Source: a virus. From it: a DNA stretch of 64,000 nt. Shown one piece after another: positions 18,195-27,243 of this stretch. A model generated the notes under the pieces. The model saw nothing but the letters and a program-made list of their open reading frames with translations. It did not search any database and was not told the DNA's origin. Location of the stretch: IMG/VR virus record IMGVR_UViG_3300045918_000470, positions 1-64,000 of that record; one strand, written 5' to 3'. The translations under genes were made by a program, and so were the position numbers. How positions within the stretch are numbered: the first letter of the stretch is position 1; each line of letters opens with the position of its first letter.

Positions 18195-18576
18195 ATGAAA
18201 ACAGTTAAAGTAACAGCAGTTGATACATTTAAAGTATCTAATAAAGTTGAGTTGGTAGATACACCTGAAGGTACCATCTAAAGTTAGAAGATGGTAGTTT
18301 AGTAATTCCTGCAATTATCTATATGAAATTTGATGGTGTTGATACATGGAAAGAATTGGACGATGATGAACTGGTTGGTATTCGTGATACCGTGACCTTA
18401 GATTGGAATTTTAAAATGACGGAAAGTTAATAGGAAAAGAAGCAAAAGATAAATTGCTTGTAGGATGCTTATTTATCTCAGGAGCGGCATTTGGTTTTGC
18501 CGCTAATGGGATTACAGGAATGAGTATAGGGATTGGTATCGTATCAGGATTTATTACTTTTATTATTGTTGCTTAA
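18195..18576 (+). pseudogene. small gene broken by two single-base deletions
   Basis: ATG at 18195 gives MKTVKVTAVDTFKVSNKVEL and stops near 18279. The same protein seems to continue one frame over with KLEDGSLVIPAIIYMKFDGV, ending at 18430, and then a third frame continues with NDGKLIGKEAKDKLLVG followed by a hydrophobic Gly-rich segment to 18576. Adding one base near 18267 and one in the A run near 18412 restores a single 127-aa frame with a C-terminal membrane segment. It may be decayed, mis-sequenced or frameshifted on purpose. Family not recognised. Confidence 0.55.
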
Positions 18577-19103
18577 TTCGATTTATCACGAAGCATTTTT
18601 AGAATATCTGCAGTACTTGATATAATATTTGTCTGATTGTTGTTAACAACACCTGGACCTTCTTCCTTACCAATATGCATGATTTCTTTTTGGACGTGTA
18701 TAATATCTTTGTAGATAGCACTAAGAAGTTTTAATGATTGATTTACTGCATTTGTTAATTCAGCGAATGACGTAATCATACTTGATTTACGTTCTGAATC
18801 CGATATAATTAATTCATCAGAAAGTGATTGTAGAATTAATCTACCGCTCTTAACAGTACTTAACAAGGTTTCACGAATTGTGTGAAAGTCCTCTTTAAGC
18901 AAACTTAGTTTAATTACACTCTCAACAACCTCAGTATCTAATTCAATAGGATTAGATTCGAACTTTTTCTCCGCAGGCAAAATCTCAGAAACATAATCAT
19001 TCATGTTGTCAACAGAACTTTCTGTAATATCAAACGCTGATGTAATCTTGTCCAATTTCTTAGCAAGTTGCTCACCCCTTTTAATATTTTCTTCTAAACT
19101 CAT
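18573..19103 (-). CDS. possible terminase small subunit (gp16-like)
   Basis: A 176-aa, mostly helical protein. The central helical pair (VVESVIKLSLLKEDFHTIRE, then ANAVNQSLKLLSAIYKDI as ...TNAVNQSLKLLSAIYKDI) and the end with NNNQTNIISSTADILKML fit my memory of the C-terminus of T4-type small terminases, where a short strand motif ends in ...STxDxLxxL. It lies immediately after gp15- and gp19-like genes in the same orientation. Small terminases bind the genome for packaging. The match is suggestive, not firm. Confidence 0.5.
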   Translation of the reverse strand: MSLEENIKRGEQLAKKLDKITSAFDITESSVDNMNDYVSEILPAEKKFESNPIELDTEVVESVIKLSLLKEDFHTIRETLLSTVKSGRLILQSLSDELIISDSERKSSMITSFAELTNAVNQSLKLLSAIYKDIIHVQKEIMHIGKEEGPGVVNNNQTNIISSTADILKMLRDKSN

Positions 19104-19777
19104 AATTCGCCTTTAGGTGTTATTTTCGAAAGATCATCATAAAGATTTGTAATAACGTGATTAACGATTTTACCGTCTTTGATAGGTGGATAAAGATTTG
19201 CGTCTATAGATAGACTTAGTGTTGCATTACAGAAACGAATATCATCATCCATACTTAAATCCATGTCAAGATCCCATGATACGTCATTAAGACGTAAGGG
19301 TACTGATCTGTATTCTTCTTGGAAATCCATATCTTTAATCTTTATTGAATACGTAGGATTAAACATAGGTACAATCTGCTCAACTAACATGGTGAGTTCT
19401 GTAAAGGAGTCAGTAAGAATAGAAACTGTGAAATCAAAATTCCAAGACACAGAATTATATGTGTACGTCAGTGTCTTGCCATCAGCATTAAACTTCATTA
19501 CTTTATTTAACTTGTTGGTTTCTTTCTCAGCGGCTTTAGACATTCCATCAAAACTTAAAGATAATCTTGGAAGGACGTTATATTTTTGTTCTCGATATTT
19601 TGCGAAATCATCAGACGTCAATTCAAATGCTTTTTGTTTTGATGCGAACGTGATAGGAATTGTAACATCCCTACCTACTGTGCCATCATCATTAAATCTA
19701 ACTACATGCATATCATTAAACGTATCCAATATAGCAGATGTGTACCTACGAATGGTATAATGATGAAAAAATTGCAT
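19100..19777 (-). CDS. 15: tail completion and sheath stabiliser protein (gp15-like)
   Basis: A 225-aa protein. The N-terminus FFHHYTIRRYTSAILDTFND, then VTIPITFASKQKAFE, LPRLSLSFDGM, FTVSILTDSFTELTMLVEQI and VPMFNPTYSI follow the layout of T4 gp15 (272 aa): a ring protein closing the tail tube and sheath at the head-proximal end. Overlaps the downstream gene by 4 bases and sits next to the tube gene, as expected. Confidence 0.75.
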   Translation of the reverse strand: MQFFHHYTIRRYTSAILDTFNDMHVVRFNDDGTVGRDVTIPITFASKQKAFELTSDDFAKYREQKYNVLPRLSLSFDGMSKAAEKETNKLNKVMKFNADGKTLTYTYNSVSWNFDFTVSILTDSFTELTMLVEQIVPMFNPTYSIKIKDMDFQEEYRSVPLRLNDVSWDLDMDLSMDDDIRFCNATLSLSIDANLYPPIKDGKIVNHVITNLYDDLSKITPKGEL

Positions 19778-19786
19778 TGGTTATCC

Positions 19787-20281
19787 TTAGAATGATAACC
19801 AGTGGCTGTATGTAAACGTTACAGTAAATTCTGTAATTGTATCTGCAGTATCAGAACCATATTCAACTGAACTTACAACTGTTGGGTATGCATTGTACAA
19901 TGTATATGTTTTAGTTACTTGATCATATGAATCTAATTGTGATACGTGAAGATCTTTCATGTAATCGAGGTTACTTGCAACGGATTTTACTTCTGTAGCA
20001 TAACTATCGATACGGTCGATCTCATCAATAAACACTTGACGGAAATCCATCTCAGCAGTATTATAGAATGTAACATCCCAAGTACCAGCATACTGTGCTT
20101 CACCAGCTACTGTCATTTTACGGCCTTTGTGCCAAACTTCAATTGTTCCCAATGTAACGTCAGGTAGTGATGTTGCTTTTGCAAGAACGTCCATATCTGA
20201 ACCACCGTATGGCAATTGTACTCTAAATTTATTTGCACGAGCACCAAGTCCTAAGGTACTTTTAAGTGTTTCTAAACTCAT
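19787..20281 (-). CDS. 19: tail tube protein (gp19-like)
   Basis: A 164-aa protein, the usual length of T4-type tube proteins (163 aa). Landmarks: NKFRVQLPYGGSDMDVLAKA, TSLPDVTLGTIEVWHKGRKM, the turn GTWDVTFYNTAEMDFRQVF, and a C-terminal strand TEFTVTFTYSHWLSF. Stacked hexameric rings form the inner tube of the contractile tail. First gene of its minus-strand block, with two ATAAATA boxes upstream. Confidence 0.85.
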   Translation of the reverse strand: MSLETLKSTLGLGARANKFRVQLPYGGSDMDVLAKATSLPDVTLGTIEVWHKGRKMTVAGEAQYAGTWDVTFYNTAEMDFRQVFIDEIDRIDSYATEVKSVASNLDYMKDLHVSQLDSYDQVTKTYTLYNAYPTVVSSVEYGSDTADTITEFTVTFTYSHWLSF

Positions 20282-20296
20282 ACTTTCTCCTTAAAT

Positions 20297-20328
20297 GATA
20301 AATATCATGATTATTTATTTTATTTATC
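20297..20328. promoter_or_regulatory. divergent late-promoter-like boxes
   Basis: GATAAATA on the plus strand (20297-20304) faces the gene at 20340. On the minus strand AATAAATA (20319-20312) and GATAAATA (20328-20321) face the tail tube gene. Several boxes in so little space fit strong late expression of both sides. Confidence 0.5.
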
Positions 20329-20339
20329 AGGAGCGAAAA

Positions 20340-20963
20340 ATGAAAAAATCTTTAGGACATCCTCCTAAACCGAAAAAATATGTGAAGCCAACTTTAGGAC
20401 ATCCTCCTAAACCCGATCTAAAACATCGGCTACCAGGTGCCGATGGATTACCAGTCCATAATCAGCATGGAGATACAAGTAAAGATTTTCAATTATTAAA
20501 ACATGGATATGACAGTCCTACAAAATTTGAAGTAGAGATACAGGCACCATCTGGTGGGTTATTCATTACCCGCACTGAGATGATTCAAGCTTTGAAAACT
20601 ATTAATATTCCTCAGTTTAATGATGAAAGTATCGAGACATTTTTTAATAATCAATGGGTTTTTGCACGTGGACGCTCATCAATATTTCAGATTCAACTTA
20701 CATTAAAAAATATTAACTCAATGGATCTATACCAAAAATGTCTTAATATGATGAATGATAATATTGGAAAATACCCTGCTGATCAATATTTTACTATAAA
20801 GGTAACATATACGGGTACATATGAAAACGATACTCATAAAACAATCACATTTCATAAATGTATGATGTCTAATTTATCGGATCTATCATTCGATCATAGT
20901 GCAGCAAATTCAACAATGGACTTCTCTGTAGGGTTTAAATCTAACAGTATGATAATGTCATAA
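20340..20963 (+). CDS. tube-like baseplate protein with duplicated N-terminal motif
   Basis: The start at 20340 follows CAGGAG closely; in-frame ATGs upstream lack a site. The 207-aa product opens with two copies of LGHPPKP (an unusual proline-rich repeat), then a domain with FEVEIQAPSGGLFITRTEMI and an end (SDLSFDHSAANSTMDFSVGF) that resembles the tail-tube fold used by gp19, gp48 and gp54. It heads the baseplate operon, so a tube-initiator or hub-tube adaptor role is inferred. Confidence 0.5.
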   Translation: MKKSLGHPPKPKKYVKPTLGHPPKPDLKHRLPGADGLPVHNQHGDTSKDFQLLKHGYDSPTKFEVEIQAPSGGLFITRTEMIQALKTINIPQFNDESIETFFNNQWVFARGRSSIFQIQLTLKNINSMDLYQKCLNMMNDNIGKYPADQYFTIKVTYTGTYENDTHKTITFHKCMMSNLSDLSFDHSAANSTMDFSVGFKSNSMIMS

Positions 20964-20966
20964 ATA
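20959..20966 (+). promoter_or_regulatory. late-promoter-like box CATAAATA
   Basis: Overlaps the stop codon of the previous gene and lies 24 bases before the start at 20991. Stop codons merged with the ATAAATA box recur through the window. Confidence 0.5.
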
Positions 20967-20990
20967 AAATAATACACACAAAGGAATACT

Positions 20991-21665
20991 ATGCTACCTA
21001 AAGCAGAAACACGTTACTACGACTATGAGATCAATGCAAAATCAATTGAATTCAGAGCATGGAAAACAAAGGACGAGAAAGAATTTCTCGTTATGCAAGC
21101 ATCTAAAGATGAGATGACCGATCAAGATATTTTTGAGATTCTTGTTAAACCATGTTTAAAAGATCCTACAGTATCACTGACTGAAGGTGAGAAACAACTT
21201 GTTATGCTTGAAATCAGAAAACGATCATTTGGTGAATCTGTTGACGTACAATACATGTGTGGTGCATGTAAAAAATACAACGAGACAAAATTAAACATCA
21301 ATAAAATTGTATCATACAAACCATTTAAACTTGAAGCAGTTTCAAAAGATGGTATAGTTGTTAATTTCAAAGATACAATCAATATCAATCTTCTAAAAGG
21401 TTTCGAAGGTTCAACACTGAATTATCAAAGATTTTTATTGCACGTTGCATCACTAACAATTGATAATCAAGTTTACAAAGATTTCAGTATCGAAGAATTA
21501 GGTGAATATTTTGATAATCTTGAAGCAGAGACATTTGATTATTTCTTCGCTGAACTACAAGAACAGATGGAACAGGTAACATATGGTTCAACTGTAAAAT
21601 GTATGTTCTGTAATGCAGAACAAGATATCGGATTAGGCGACCTCCCAAATTTGTTTCCATGGTAA
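20991..21665 (+). CDS. baseplate hub protein of the T4 gp26 type
   Basis: A 224-aa protein matching the plan of the T4 baseplate protein family (gp26): an N-terminal strand region (IEFRAWKTKDEKEFLVMQAS), LEIRKRSFGESVDVQYMCGACKKY, central FKDTININLLKGFE, and a C-terminal pair CMFCNAEQDIGL. The two CxxC pairs (MCGAC and MFCNAE, here C-x-x-C twice) look like a zinc ribbon. In T4, gp26 helps assemble the central hub. Overlaps the small gene that follows. Confidence 0.65.
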   Translation: MLPKAETRYYDYEINAKSIEFRAWKTKDEKEFLVMQASKDEMTDQDIFEILVKPCLKDPTVSLTEGEKQLVMLEIRKRSFGESVDVQYMCGACKKYNETKLNINKIVSYKPFKLEAVSKDGIVVNFKDTININLLKGFEGSTLNYQRFLLHVASLTIDNQVYKDFSIEELGEYFDNLEAETFDYFFAELQEQMEQVTYGSTVKCMFCNAEQDIGLGDLPNLFPW

Positions 21666-21820
21666 TTACGAGTACCTCGCTCGAAAATCTTTATAATTAT
21701 TATAATGTAATGAAATTTTACGGAAATTATAGTACGTTTGAGATTGACGATATGTATCCATTCGAGCGAGAGATTTATCATGGATTACTGTTCGAAACTC
21801 GTAAAAAGAATATGGAATAA
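21659..21820 (+). CDS. small baseplate hub assembly protein (gp51-like), 53 aa
   Basis: ATG at 21659 overlaps the end of the gp26-like gene by 7 bases. The product contains SLENLYNYYNVMKFYG, then the acidic-aromatic core DDMYPFEREIYHGLLF and a basic end. In T4-like phages a short protein with a ...MPxERE(I)Y... core follows gp26 and is annotated as the gp51 hub assembly catalyst; this is recalled, not searched. The overlap suggests coupled translation, like tail assembly chaperone pairs. Confidence 0.5.
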   Translation: MVITSTSLENLYNYYNVMKFYGNYSTFEIDDMYPFEREIYHGLLFETRKKNME

Positions 21821-21823
21821 ATA
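21816..21823 (+). promoter_or_regulatory. late-promoter-like box AATAAATA
   Basis: Overlaps the stop codon of the small hub gene and lies 18 bases before the start at 21842. Confidence 0.4.
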
Positions 21824-21841
21824 ATAAAAAAGGATTGATAT

Positions 21842-22114
21842 ATGGCAACTTTTGAAGGCACAGTAGTTTTACATGGGGAAGATATTAAAAAAGATTTCAT
21901 TGTTTTAAAAGGTGATTCTGCATATCTTAAAATAATATTGACATTAATAGACCCTGCTTATGTGTTGATGCCTAAAATCACTAATGATGCATTTCTTAAA
22001 AAAATTATGTCAGGAAATAACCTAAAGATTATTAAAATTGCATTATCAAAAGCATCAATCCCTAAAGAAGTTCTTGTACAAATCCTTACATTTGCAGATA
22101 TAAAAAAATTATAG
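21842..22114 (+). CDS. hypothetical protein in baseplate operon, 90 aa
   Basis: Not recognised. Hydrophobic and Lys-rich segments alternate (FIVLKGDSAYLKIILTLI ... LKIIKIALSKASIPKEVL). It resembles the next gene in length and in ending with a short helix, so the two may be distant paralogues. It ends in TAG, showing that TAG is used as a real stop in this genome. Confidence 0.5.
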   Translation: MATFEGTVVLHGEDIKKDFIVLKGDSAYLKIILTLIDPAYVLMPKITNDAFLKKIMSGNNLKIIKIALSKASIPKEVLVQILTFADIKKL

Positions 22115-22122
22115 GAGATTAT

Positions 22123-22362
22123 ATGAAAGTAAAAGTAAACGGAAAGTTAAAAACGATAACTATAACTCCTCAAACAAACGATGAGAAGGATATGATGAAA
22201 TTAATTGTAGCCTTTGCGGACAAAGATGCAGTAATATTCCCAACATTTTCAAAAGGTGCATTGACATCATTCGCATCATTTTTTGTTAATAAGATTGTTA
22301 TTGATATGACACATAAAACAATCACTAAAGAATTTATTCAAACATTATTAAGACTATCATAA
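22123..22362 (+). CDS. hypothetical protein in baseplate operon, 79 aa
   Basis: Not recognised. Strand-rich first half (KVKVNGKLKTITITPQ), mixed second half ending KEFIQTLLRLS. AGGAG lies before the ATG. Its position just before the large hydrolase gene suggests a role in baseplate hub or tape-measure-like assembly, without direct evidence. Confidence 0.5.
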   Translation: MKVKVNGKLKTITITPQTNDEKDMMKLIVAFADKDAVIFPTFSKGALTSFASFFVNKIVIDMTHKTITKEFIQTLLRLS

Positions 22363-22380
22363 GGTAAAGGAGTTCATTCA

Positions 22381-25300
22381 ATGACAGATGTAATATTAAC
22401 CCACAAGAATGAACTCAAAGAAGCTTTTGAAGAAATTCTTGATAAACGTGAAAGTAAAAATTCTTCACGTGTTGATGAAAAAGATGATAAAAAATCTGAT
22501 TCTATATGGTCAAAATTCACTGGAAAAAAAGATGATAAACCTTCTGATACTATTGTTGCAGAAGCATTAAAAGAGCCACTTAAAAATGATAAAACAATTA
22601 TTGATGAGATAAAAGAAAATAATCATCTCCTTAAAAAAATTGATAAAAAACTCAAGAAATTATTGAGTGGAAAAGTAAAAGGTCATGACCCACGCCTTAG
22701 TTTTGATAATAACATTGGTGGTGGAAAATCATCAGGAAGTTTATTCAAGACGGTAAAAGGTTTAGGAAAAGCTGATCAGACAATCAAACCTACTGCAGGT
22801 GGTGGGTTAGGTTTGCTTGATCTTGCCGAGGGGGCTGCAGCTTGGAAAGGTGCAAAATCATTATTTCAAAAAGCACCTAAGGTTGCACCTAAAGTTCCTA
22901 ATGTTAAACCAGACTCATGGTCTAAAGTTGCATCAGCAGAATCAACAGTTTCAAAACTAGCACCAGCAGAGGGTGTAATTTCTAAAGCTGCACCTGCTGC
23001 AATTGAAGATGCCGGAATGATGTCAAAAGGATTAGGCACTGCAGGTAAAATTGCTGGTAAGGTGGCTGTTCCATTAACTGGATTAGTTGCAGGATATGAC
23101 AAATACTCTCAGATCAAGGATGATAAAAACCTAAACGGTGGTCAGAAAACAGCTCAAGTTGTTGCAACTGGTGGTGGAGCAATGGCTGGTGCCGCAGGTG
23201 GAGCAATGGCTGGTGCCGCACTTGGGAGTGTCGTTCCCATTGTAGGAACTGCCATTGGTGGTATTCTTGGTGGTATTGCAGGTGCATATCTTGGACAAAA
23301 AGGTGGGGAAGCAGTAGGTAATGTTGCTAGCGATGCATTAGCAGATGATCCTAAAAAAGTTCTCGGAAAAACACCTGAAGGAAAAGCGATCCTTGGTGTA
23401 CAGACATCATTAAATCGTGTTGAACGTAAAGTAAATACTTTAATTGCAAAAAAAGCTATTGATTTTAAAGGAACATATTCAGGTAAAGATCCTAAAAAAT
23501 TAGGTGATACTGAAAAAACAGAAACCCCTGCAGATGTTGCACCTAAAAAAGAGGAAGAAGGAAAAGGATTTTTCGGTACTATTTCAAGTGGAATTCAATC
23601 ATTTGCTCATAGCGCAGCAACCGTAGGTAAAGATGCATGGGACGCAGCGAAAAAACTTGGCGGTCAAGGAATTGATAAACTTTCATCGTATTTTGAATCT
23701 GGTAACAAAGGTGCTGGTGCAATATCATCAGGTCGTGGTGATCACGGCGGTGCATCATATGGTACACATCAATTCGCATCTGCTAATGGTTCTTTACAAG
23801 GATACCTTCAGAATTCTAAATACGGTAAAGAATTCAATGGGTTGGCACCAGGATCTGCTGAGTTCAATTCTAAATGGAAAGATATAGCTGATAAAGATCC
23901 TAAAGGGTTTGAGGCAGATCAGGCACAATATACAACTGCAAAATATTTTGTACCACAACAGAAAAAACTTGCAGATGCTGGCCTTGATGTTTCTAAACGA
24001 TCAAAAGCATTACAATCTGCTGTTTATTCTGCAAGTGTTCAATTTGGTGGAAATTCAGATATAATTTTAAATGCACTTAAAGCACAAAATATAGATCCAA
24101 AATCTGCAAAAGATGAAGATATCATTAATGCAATATATCAATACAAGATGGATAATAATTCAACATTATTCAAAAGTTCAAGTACTGCAGTTCAACAAGG
24201 AACATTAAATCGTGCAGCAACTGAAAAACAAACAGTACTAAATACATTACAAGAGGAAAGAAAAAATCCTAATTCAGGTGCCCAGACACCTGCTCAAGCA
24301 TCAAAACCATCAGTTGCTAAAAAACCAGGAACCGTAGGAAGTAATCGTCCTAAGATGACAATGGGTACTAATTCATCACCTTCAACACCAGGAATGAATA
24401 GAGGATCAGGTCGTGGTCAAGGTACAAGTATTTTCAGTGGAATCAGCTCAGGTTTAAGTTCCTTTTTCAAACCAATGGTTCCAGGTTTCATGGCAGGTGT
24501 TGATAGAACAACATCAGCCCTAGGAGCTGGTTATGATGCTATTAAAAGTTTTGTTGGTAATGCATTAAAACCGGCAGATCCAAGCGTTAATATAAGCGGT
24601 GTTCAACCAGCAGTTTTGGGAAATTTAAATGCAATGGCATCGGATTATGCAAAACGAACTGGACAACCATTACAAATCAATTCAGGTTATCGTGCATCAG
24701 CAAAACAAGCTGCATTGTATCAAGCAGATCTTGCTAAAAATGGAGGCCAACCATCAGGTAAAGTGGCACCTCCTGGTTCATCTCTTCATAACTATGGAAT
24801 GGCTGTAGATGTCAATTCAACAGCAGGTAACTACTTACAACAGTCAGGTATGCTAGATGCATATGGATTTACAAGACCGATGCCTGGTGAACCTTGGCAT
24901 TTAGAACCAAAAGGTATTAATAGAACAAACGTCAAAAACAACCCTGCCGGGGAGGCTGCAAAGGTTCAACAGAATGCAAAACCAGCGGTTGCTATTAAAG
25001 ATGTGAAACCACCACAATCAGGTGGTAATGATGTATCTAAACGTAAAACAGAAAGTGCTGGTCCTCCTGATAAAGGTTTCCAGGCACTTGTAGCAAAGAA
25101 AAAACCACAAACAGCTACTGCTTCCGTAGCAAGTTCCTCAGGAGGTTCGCCTAAGACCCCTGCACCCGTTGTTGCAAAACCATCAGGATTAGCAGGCAAC
25201 GTTGTTAAACCAACAGGAACGCCGGGGGTAACCCCGGTAGTTGTTGATAATACACCAACAGATGCATCAGCATCAGCGCCATCATCAAGTGGTTCATTAG

Positions 25301-25527
25301 CCAATGTATGTAATGCAACCCCATTAGCTGTAACACCTAGTGCAGATATAAAAGTATCATCACAAAATGATAAACTGGATTCAACTGCAGATAAACCTCA
25401 GGCACCTGTTGTGATAAATAATACTAATAACACATCTAGTCAAGGCGAGAATAAAGGTTCATCTGAATTTGGTATGAGTCAAGTTGCAGGTCCAAATCCT
25501 TATACAATTGCTTTAATGACATTTTAA
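22381..25527 (+). CDS. large tail protein with two peptidoglycan hydrolase-like domains
   Basis: A 1048-aa protein. Residues 1-100 are charged and coiled-coil-like. At about 263-310 there is a glycine-zipper membrane segment (GGGAMAGAAGGAMAGAALG, then VGTAIGGILGGIAGAYLG). At about 430-590 comes a lysozyme-like domain (YFESGNKGAGAISSGRGDHG, then GASYGTHQF). At about 735-845 comes an M15/VanY-type peptidase with INSGYRAS, SSLHNYGMAVDV (H803, D810) and EPWHLEP (H840), the zinc ligands. A repetitive Pro/Ala/Ser tail follows. It could digest the cell wall, and the zipper may assist DNA passage through the inner membrane. Confidence 0.75.
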   Translation: MTDVILTHKNELKEAFEEILDKRESKNSSRVDEKDDKKSDSIWSKFTGKKDDKPSDTIVAEALKEPLKNDKTIIDEIKENNHLLKKIDKKLKKLLSGKVKGHDPRLSFDNNIGGGKSSGSLFKTVKGLGKADQTIKPTAGGGLGLLDLAEGAAAWKGAKSLFQKAPKVAPKVPNVKPDSWSKVASAESTVSKLAPAEGVISKAAPAAIEDAGMMSKGLGTAGKIAGKVAVPLTGLVAGYDKYSQIKDDKNLNGGQKTAQVVATGGGAMAGAAGGAMAGAALGSVVPIVGTAIGGILGGIAGAYLGQKGGEAVGNVASDALADDPKKVLGKTPEGKAILGVQTSLNRVERKVNTLIAKKAIDFKGTYSGKDPKKLGDTEKTETPADVAPKKEEEGKGFFGTISSGIQSFAHSAATVGKDAWDAAKKLGGQGIDKLSSYFESGNKGAGAISSGRGDHGGASYGTHQFASANGSLQGYLQNSKYGKEFNGLAPGSAEFNSKWKDIADKDPKGFEADQAQYTTAKYFVPQQKKLADAGLDVSKRSKALQSAVYSASVQFGGNSDIILNALKAQNIDPKSAKDEDIINAIYQYKMDNNSTLFKSSSTAVQQGTLNRAATEKQTVLNTLQEERKNPNSGAQTPAQASKPSVAKKPGTVGSNRPKMTMGTNSSPSTPGMNRGSGRGQGTSIFSGISSGLSSFFKPMVPGFMAGVDRTTSALGAGYDAIKSFVGNALKPADPSVNISGVQPAVLGNLNAMASDYAKRTGQPLQINSGYRASAKQAALYQADLAKNGGQPSGKVAPPGSSLHNYGMAVDVNSTAGNYLQQSGMLDAYGFTRPMPGEPWHLEPKGINRTNVKNNPAGEAAKVQQNAKPAVAIKDVKPPQSGGNDVSKRKTESAGPPDKGFQALVAKKKPQTATASVASSSGGSPKTPAPVVAKPSGLAGNVVKPTGTPGVTPVVVDNTPTDASASAPSSSGSLANVCNATPLAVTPSADIKVSSQNDKLDSTADKPQAPVVINNTNNTSSQGENKGSSEFGMSQVAGPNPYTIALMTF

Positions 25528-25536
25528 GGATAATAT

Positions 25537-26415
25537 ATGAATGGTTTAATTGAGTCAGGTGCAACAGCAACTAAGAACAAACACACCAATAAAACAAAAT
25601 CATCTGCATTTACTGGTTATAAATTTCCAACGGCGGCTACAAGTAATAAACTGGGGGATCTAGGTATAATAATTGGGGCGTTTAATGAGAAAGAGGAAGA
25701 TAGAAAAGGTAATAAACAATACAATAAGACAGATTCAAAAGCAAATTTTCAAAGCGCTGTTCTTCTTCCTATGCCCAATTCAATACAAGACGCACAAGGT
25801 CACCTTTGGCAAGAATATTCTGTAACAGATATGATAGGTGAAGGAGTAGCAGCAGCAGGTGATGCTGTTTCTAGTTTCGGTGGGGCTCGAGGTGCAATGG
25901 TTGGTTCGTTCATAAAAGGTGCCGGTGCAGCAATGCAGACATCAGGCACAGCAAATAAACTAGCTAGACGAGTTACTGGTATTGGACTAGATCCTAATAC
26001 ACGTCTTGAATACACCGGCGAAGCTATGCGAGAATTTACTTTTAATTTCACTATGATTCCAGAATCACAGGCGGATTCTGAGGCAATAAGAAATATAATA
26101 AAATTTTTCAGGGTAAATGGTACAGGTGCTACAACATTAGGTGGTGATAGTGATGGTTCAGTAACAACTGGATTGGATAAAACTACAATATCTGATCTTC
26201 ATGCATTTATAACAGAGCCTGGTTGGTTCACGATTGATTTTAGAAACAAGTATCTAAATTCTATGTTTATGCCTGATCAAATGGTGTTAACAGCATTCAG
26301 TACATCATTATTTGAAGATGGATATGCCGCATTCTTTGATGATCAATCACCTAAAAAAGTTTCTATGTCAATGACATTTAAAGAACGTATTCCTAAATAT
26401 CAAAATAGCTGGTAA
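25537..26415 (+). CDS. baseplate tube cap/initiator (gp48/gp54-like)
   Basis: A 292-aa protein. The central segment TRLEYTGEAMREFTFNFTMI, PESQADSEAIRNIIKFFR is the most diagnostic part of T4 gp48/gp54: a strand then a helix that start the tail tube on the baseplate hub. The C-terminus (VSMSMTFKERIPKYQ) also fits. An Ala/Gly-rich helical insertion lies at about 105-145. Which of the two T4 proteins it corresponds to cannot be decided. Confidence 0.65.
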   Translation: MNGLIESGATATKNKHTNKTKSSAFTGYKFPTAATSNKLGDLGIIIGAFNEKEEDRKGNKQYNKTDSKANFQSAVLLPMPNSIQDAQGHLWQEYSVTDMIGEGVAAAGDAVSSFGGARGAMVGSFIKGAGAAMQTSGTANKLARRVTGIGLDPNTRLEYTGEAMREFTFNFTMIPESQADSEAIRNIIKFFRVNGTGATTLGGDSDGSVTTGLDKTTISDLHAFITEPGWFTIDFRNKYLNSMFMPDQMVLTAFSTSLFEDGYAAFFDDQSPKKVSMSMTFKERIPKYQNSW

Positions 26416-26418
26416 AAT

Positions 26419-27243
26419 ATGAAATCAAGAATACAATATAATAATTCAATTGTTAATCATCAGAAAAAACAATATCAATTTACCAATTTCACACGTGATT
26501 TACATAGGATTCCTGATGAATTTTATGCAACAAATATGTACAATAATGTGCTTGTTGAAGATGATCTAACTTTTGAATTATGTTCAGAAGGGATATATAA
26601 GAAATCTGATTATTGGGATCTTCTTATGTTATATAATAATATAACAAACCCTCTTGCATTACCTAAGTCAGCATATACAATTGAAGCAATTGTAGATTCA
26701 AGACTAAATAGTTGGTTATCGAGATATATACTAAAAGGTAATGATTTAGATATTCCAGATATAACCATTAAAGATAATGTGTGGTATATCTTTGTACCCG
26801 ATCAAAATGCAACTGATAGCGCAAATGCAGATTTAATTCAAAAAGTATCATCAATAAATGCGAGTATAGGTAATCTTACAAAAGATCTATCACGTATGGA
26901 AACTGAATATGAATCTATAAAAAATGATTCGAGCGATTTTGGTGGTTATAAGCGAAAAATTTTAAGAACAGATATTAATGATACTCGTGATAAAATATTC
27001 AAATTTCAACAAGATATAATGGATATTGAAGATGAAGGAATTAATATAAAAGGTACATGGAATCCTATTCGCCAAAAAGATCTTGATAAATTATTATCTA
27101 AAAGTGCAAGCACAATGGTAAAACAGGTTTATATAAAGTTGATGAACGATGCTTTAAAAGAAAATGAGAAACATAGATATTTAAAATTCCCAAAAATTGA
27201 ATATATTGCACGGATGTTAGATTACATTAATAAAGGTACATAA
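26419..27243 (+). CDS. baseplate wedge protein (gp53-like)
   Basis: A 274-aa protein. The N-terminal part contains IYKKSDYWDLLMLYNNITNP, LALPKSAY, the LysM-like signature of T4 gp53 (YWWLI..FN.I..P). A coiled coil (about 130-200) follows, which T4 gp53 lacks in this form. T4 gp53 joins wedges to the hub. The gene shares one base with the next start (TAATG). Confidence 0.6.
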   Translation: MKSRIQYNNSIVNHQKKQYQFTNFTRDLHRIPDEFYATNMYNNVLVEDDLTFELCSEGIYKKSDYWDLLMLYNNITNPLALPKSAYTIEAIVDSRLNSWLSRYILKGNDLDIPDITIKDNVWYIFVPDQNATDSANADLIQKVSSINASIGNLTKDLSRMETEYESIKNDSSDFGGYKRKILRTDINDTRDKIFKFQQDIMDIEDEGINIKGTWNPIRQKDLDKLLSKSASTMVKQVYIKLMNDALKENEKHRYLKFPKIEYIARMLDYINKGT

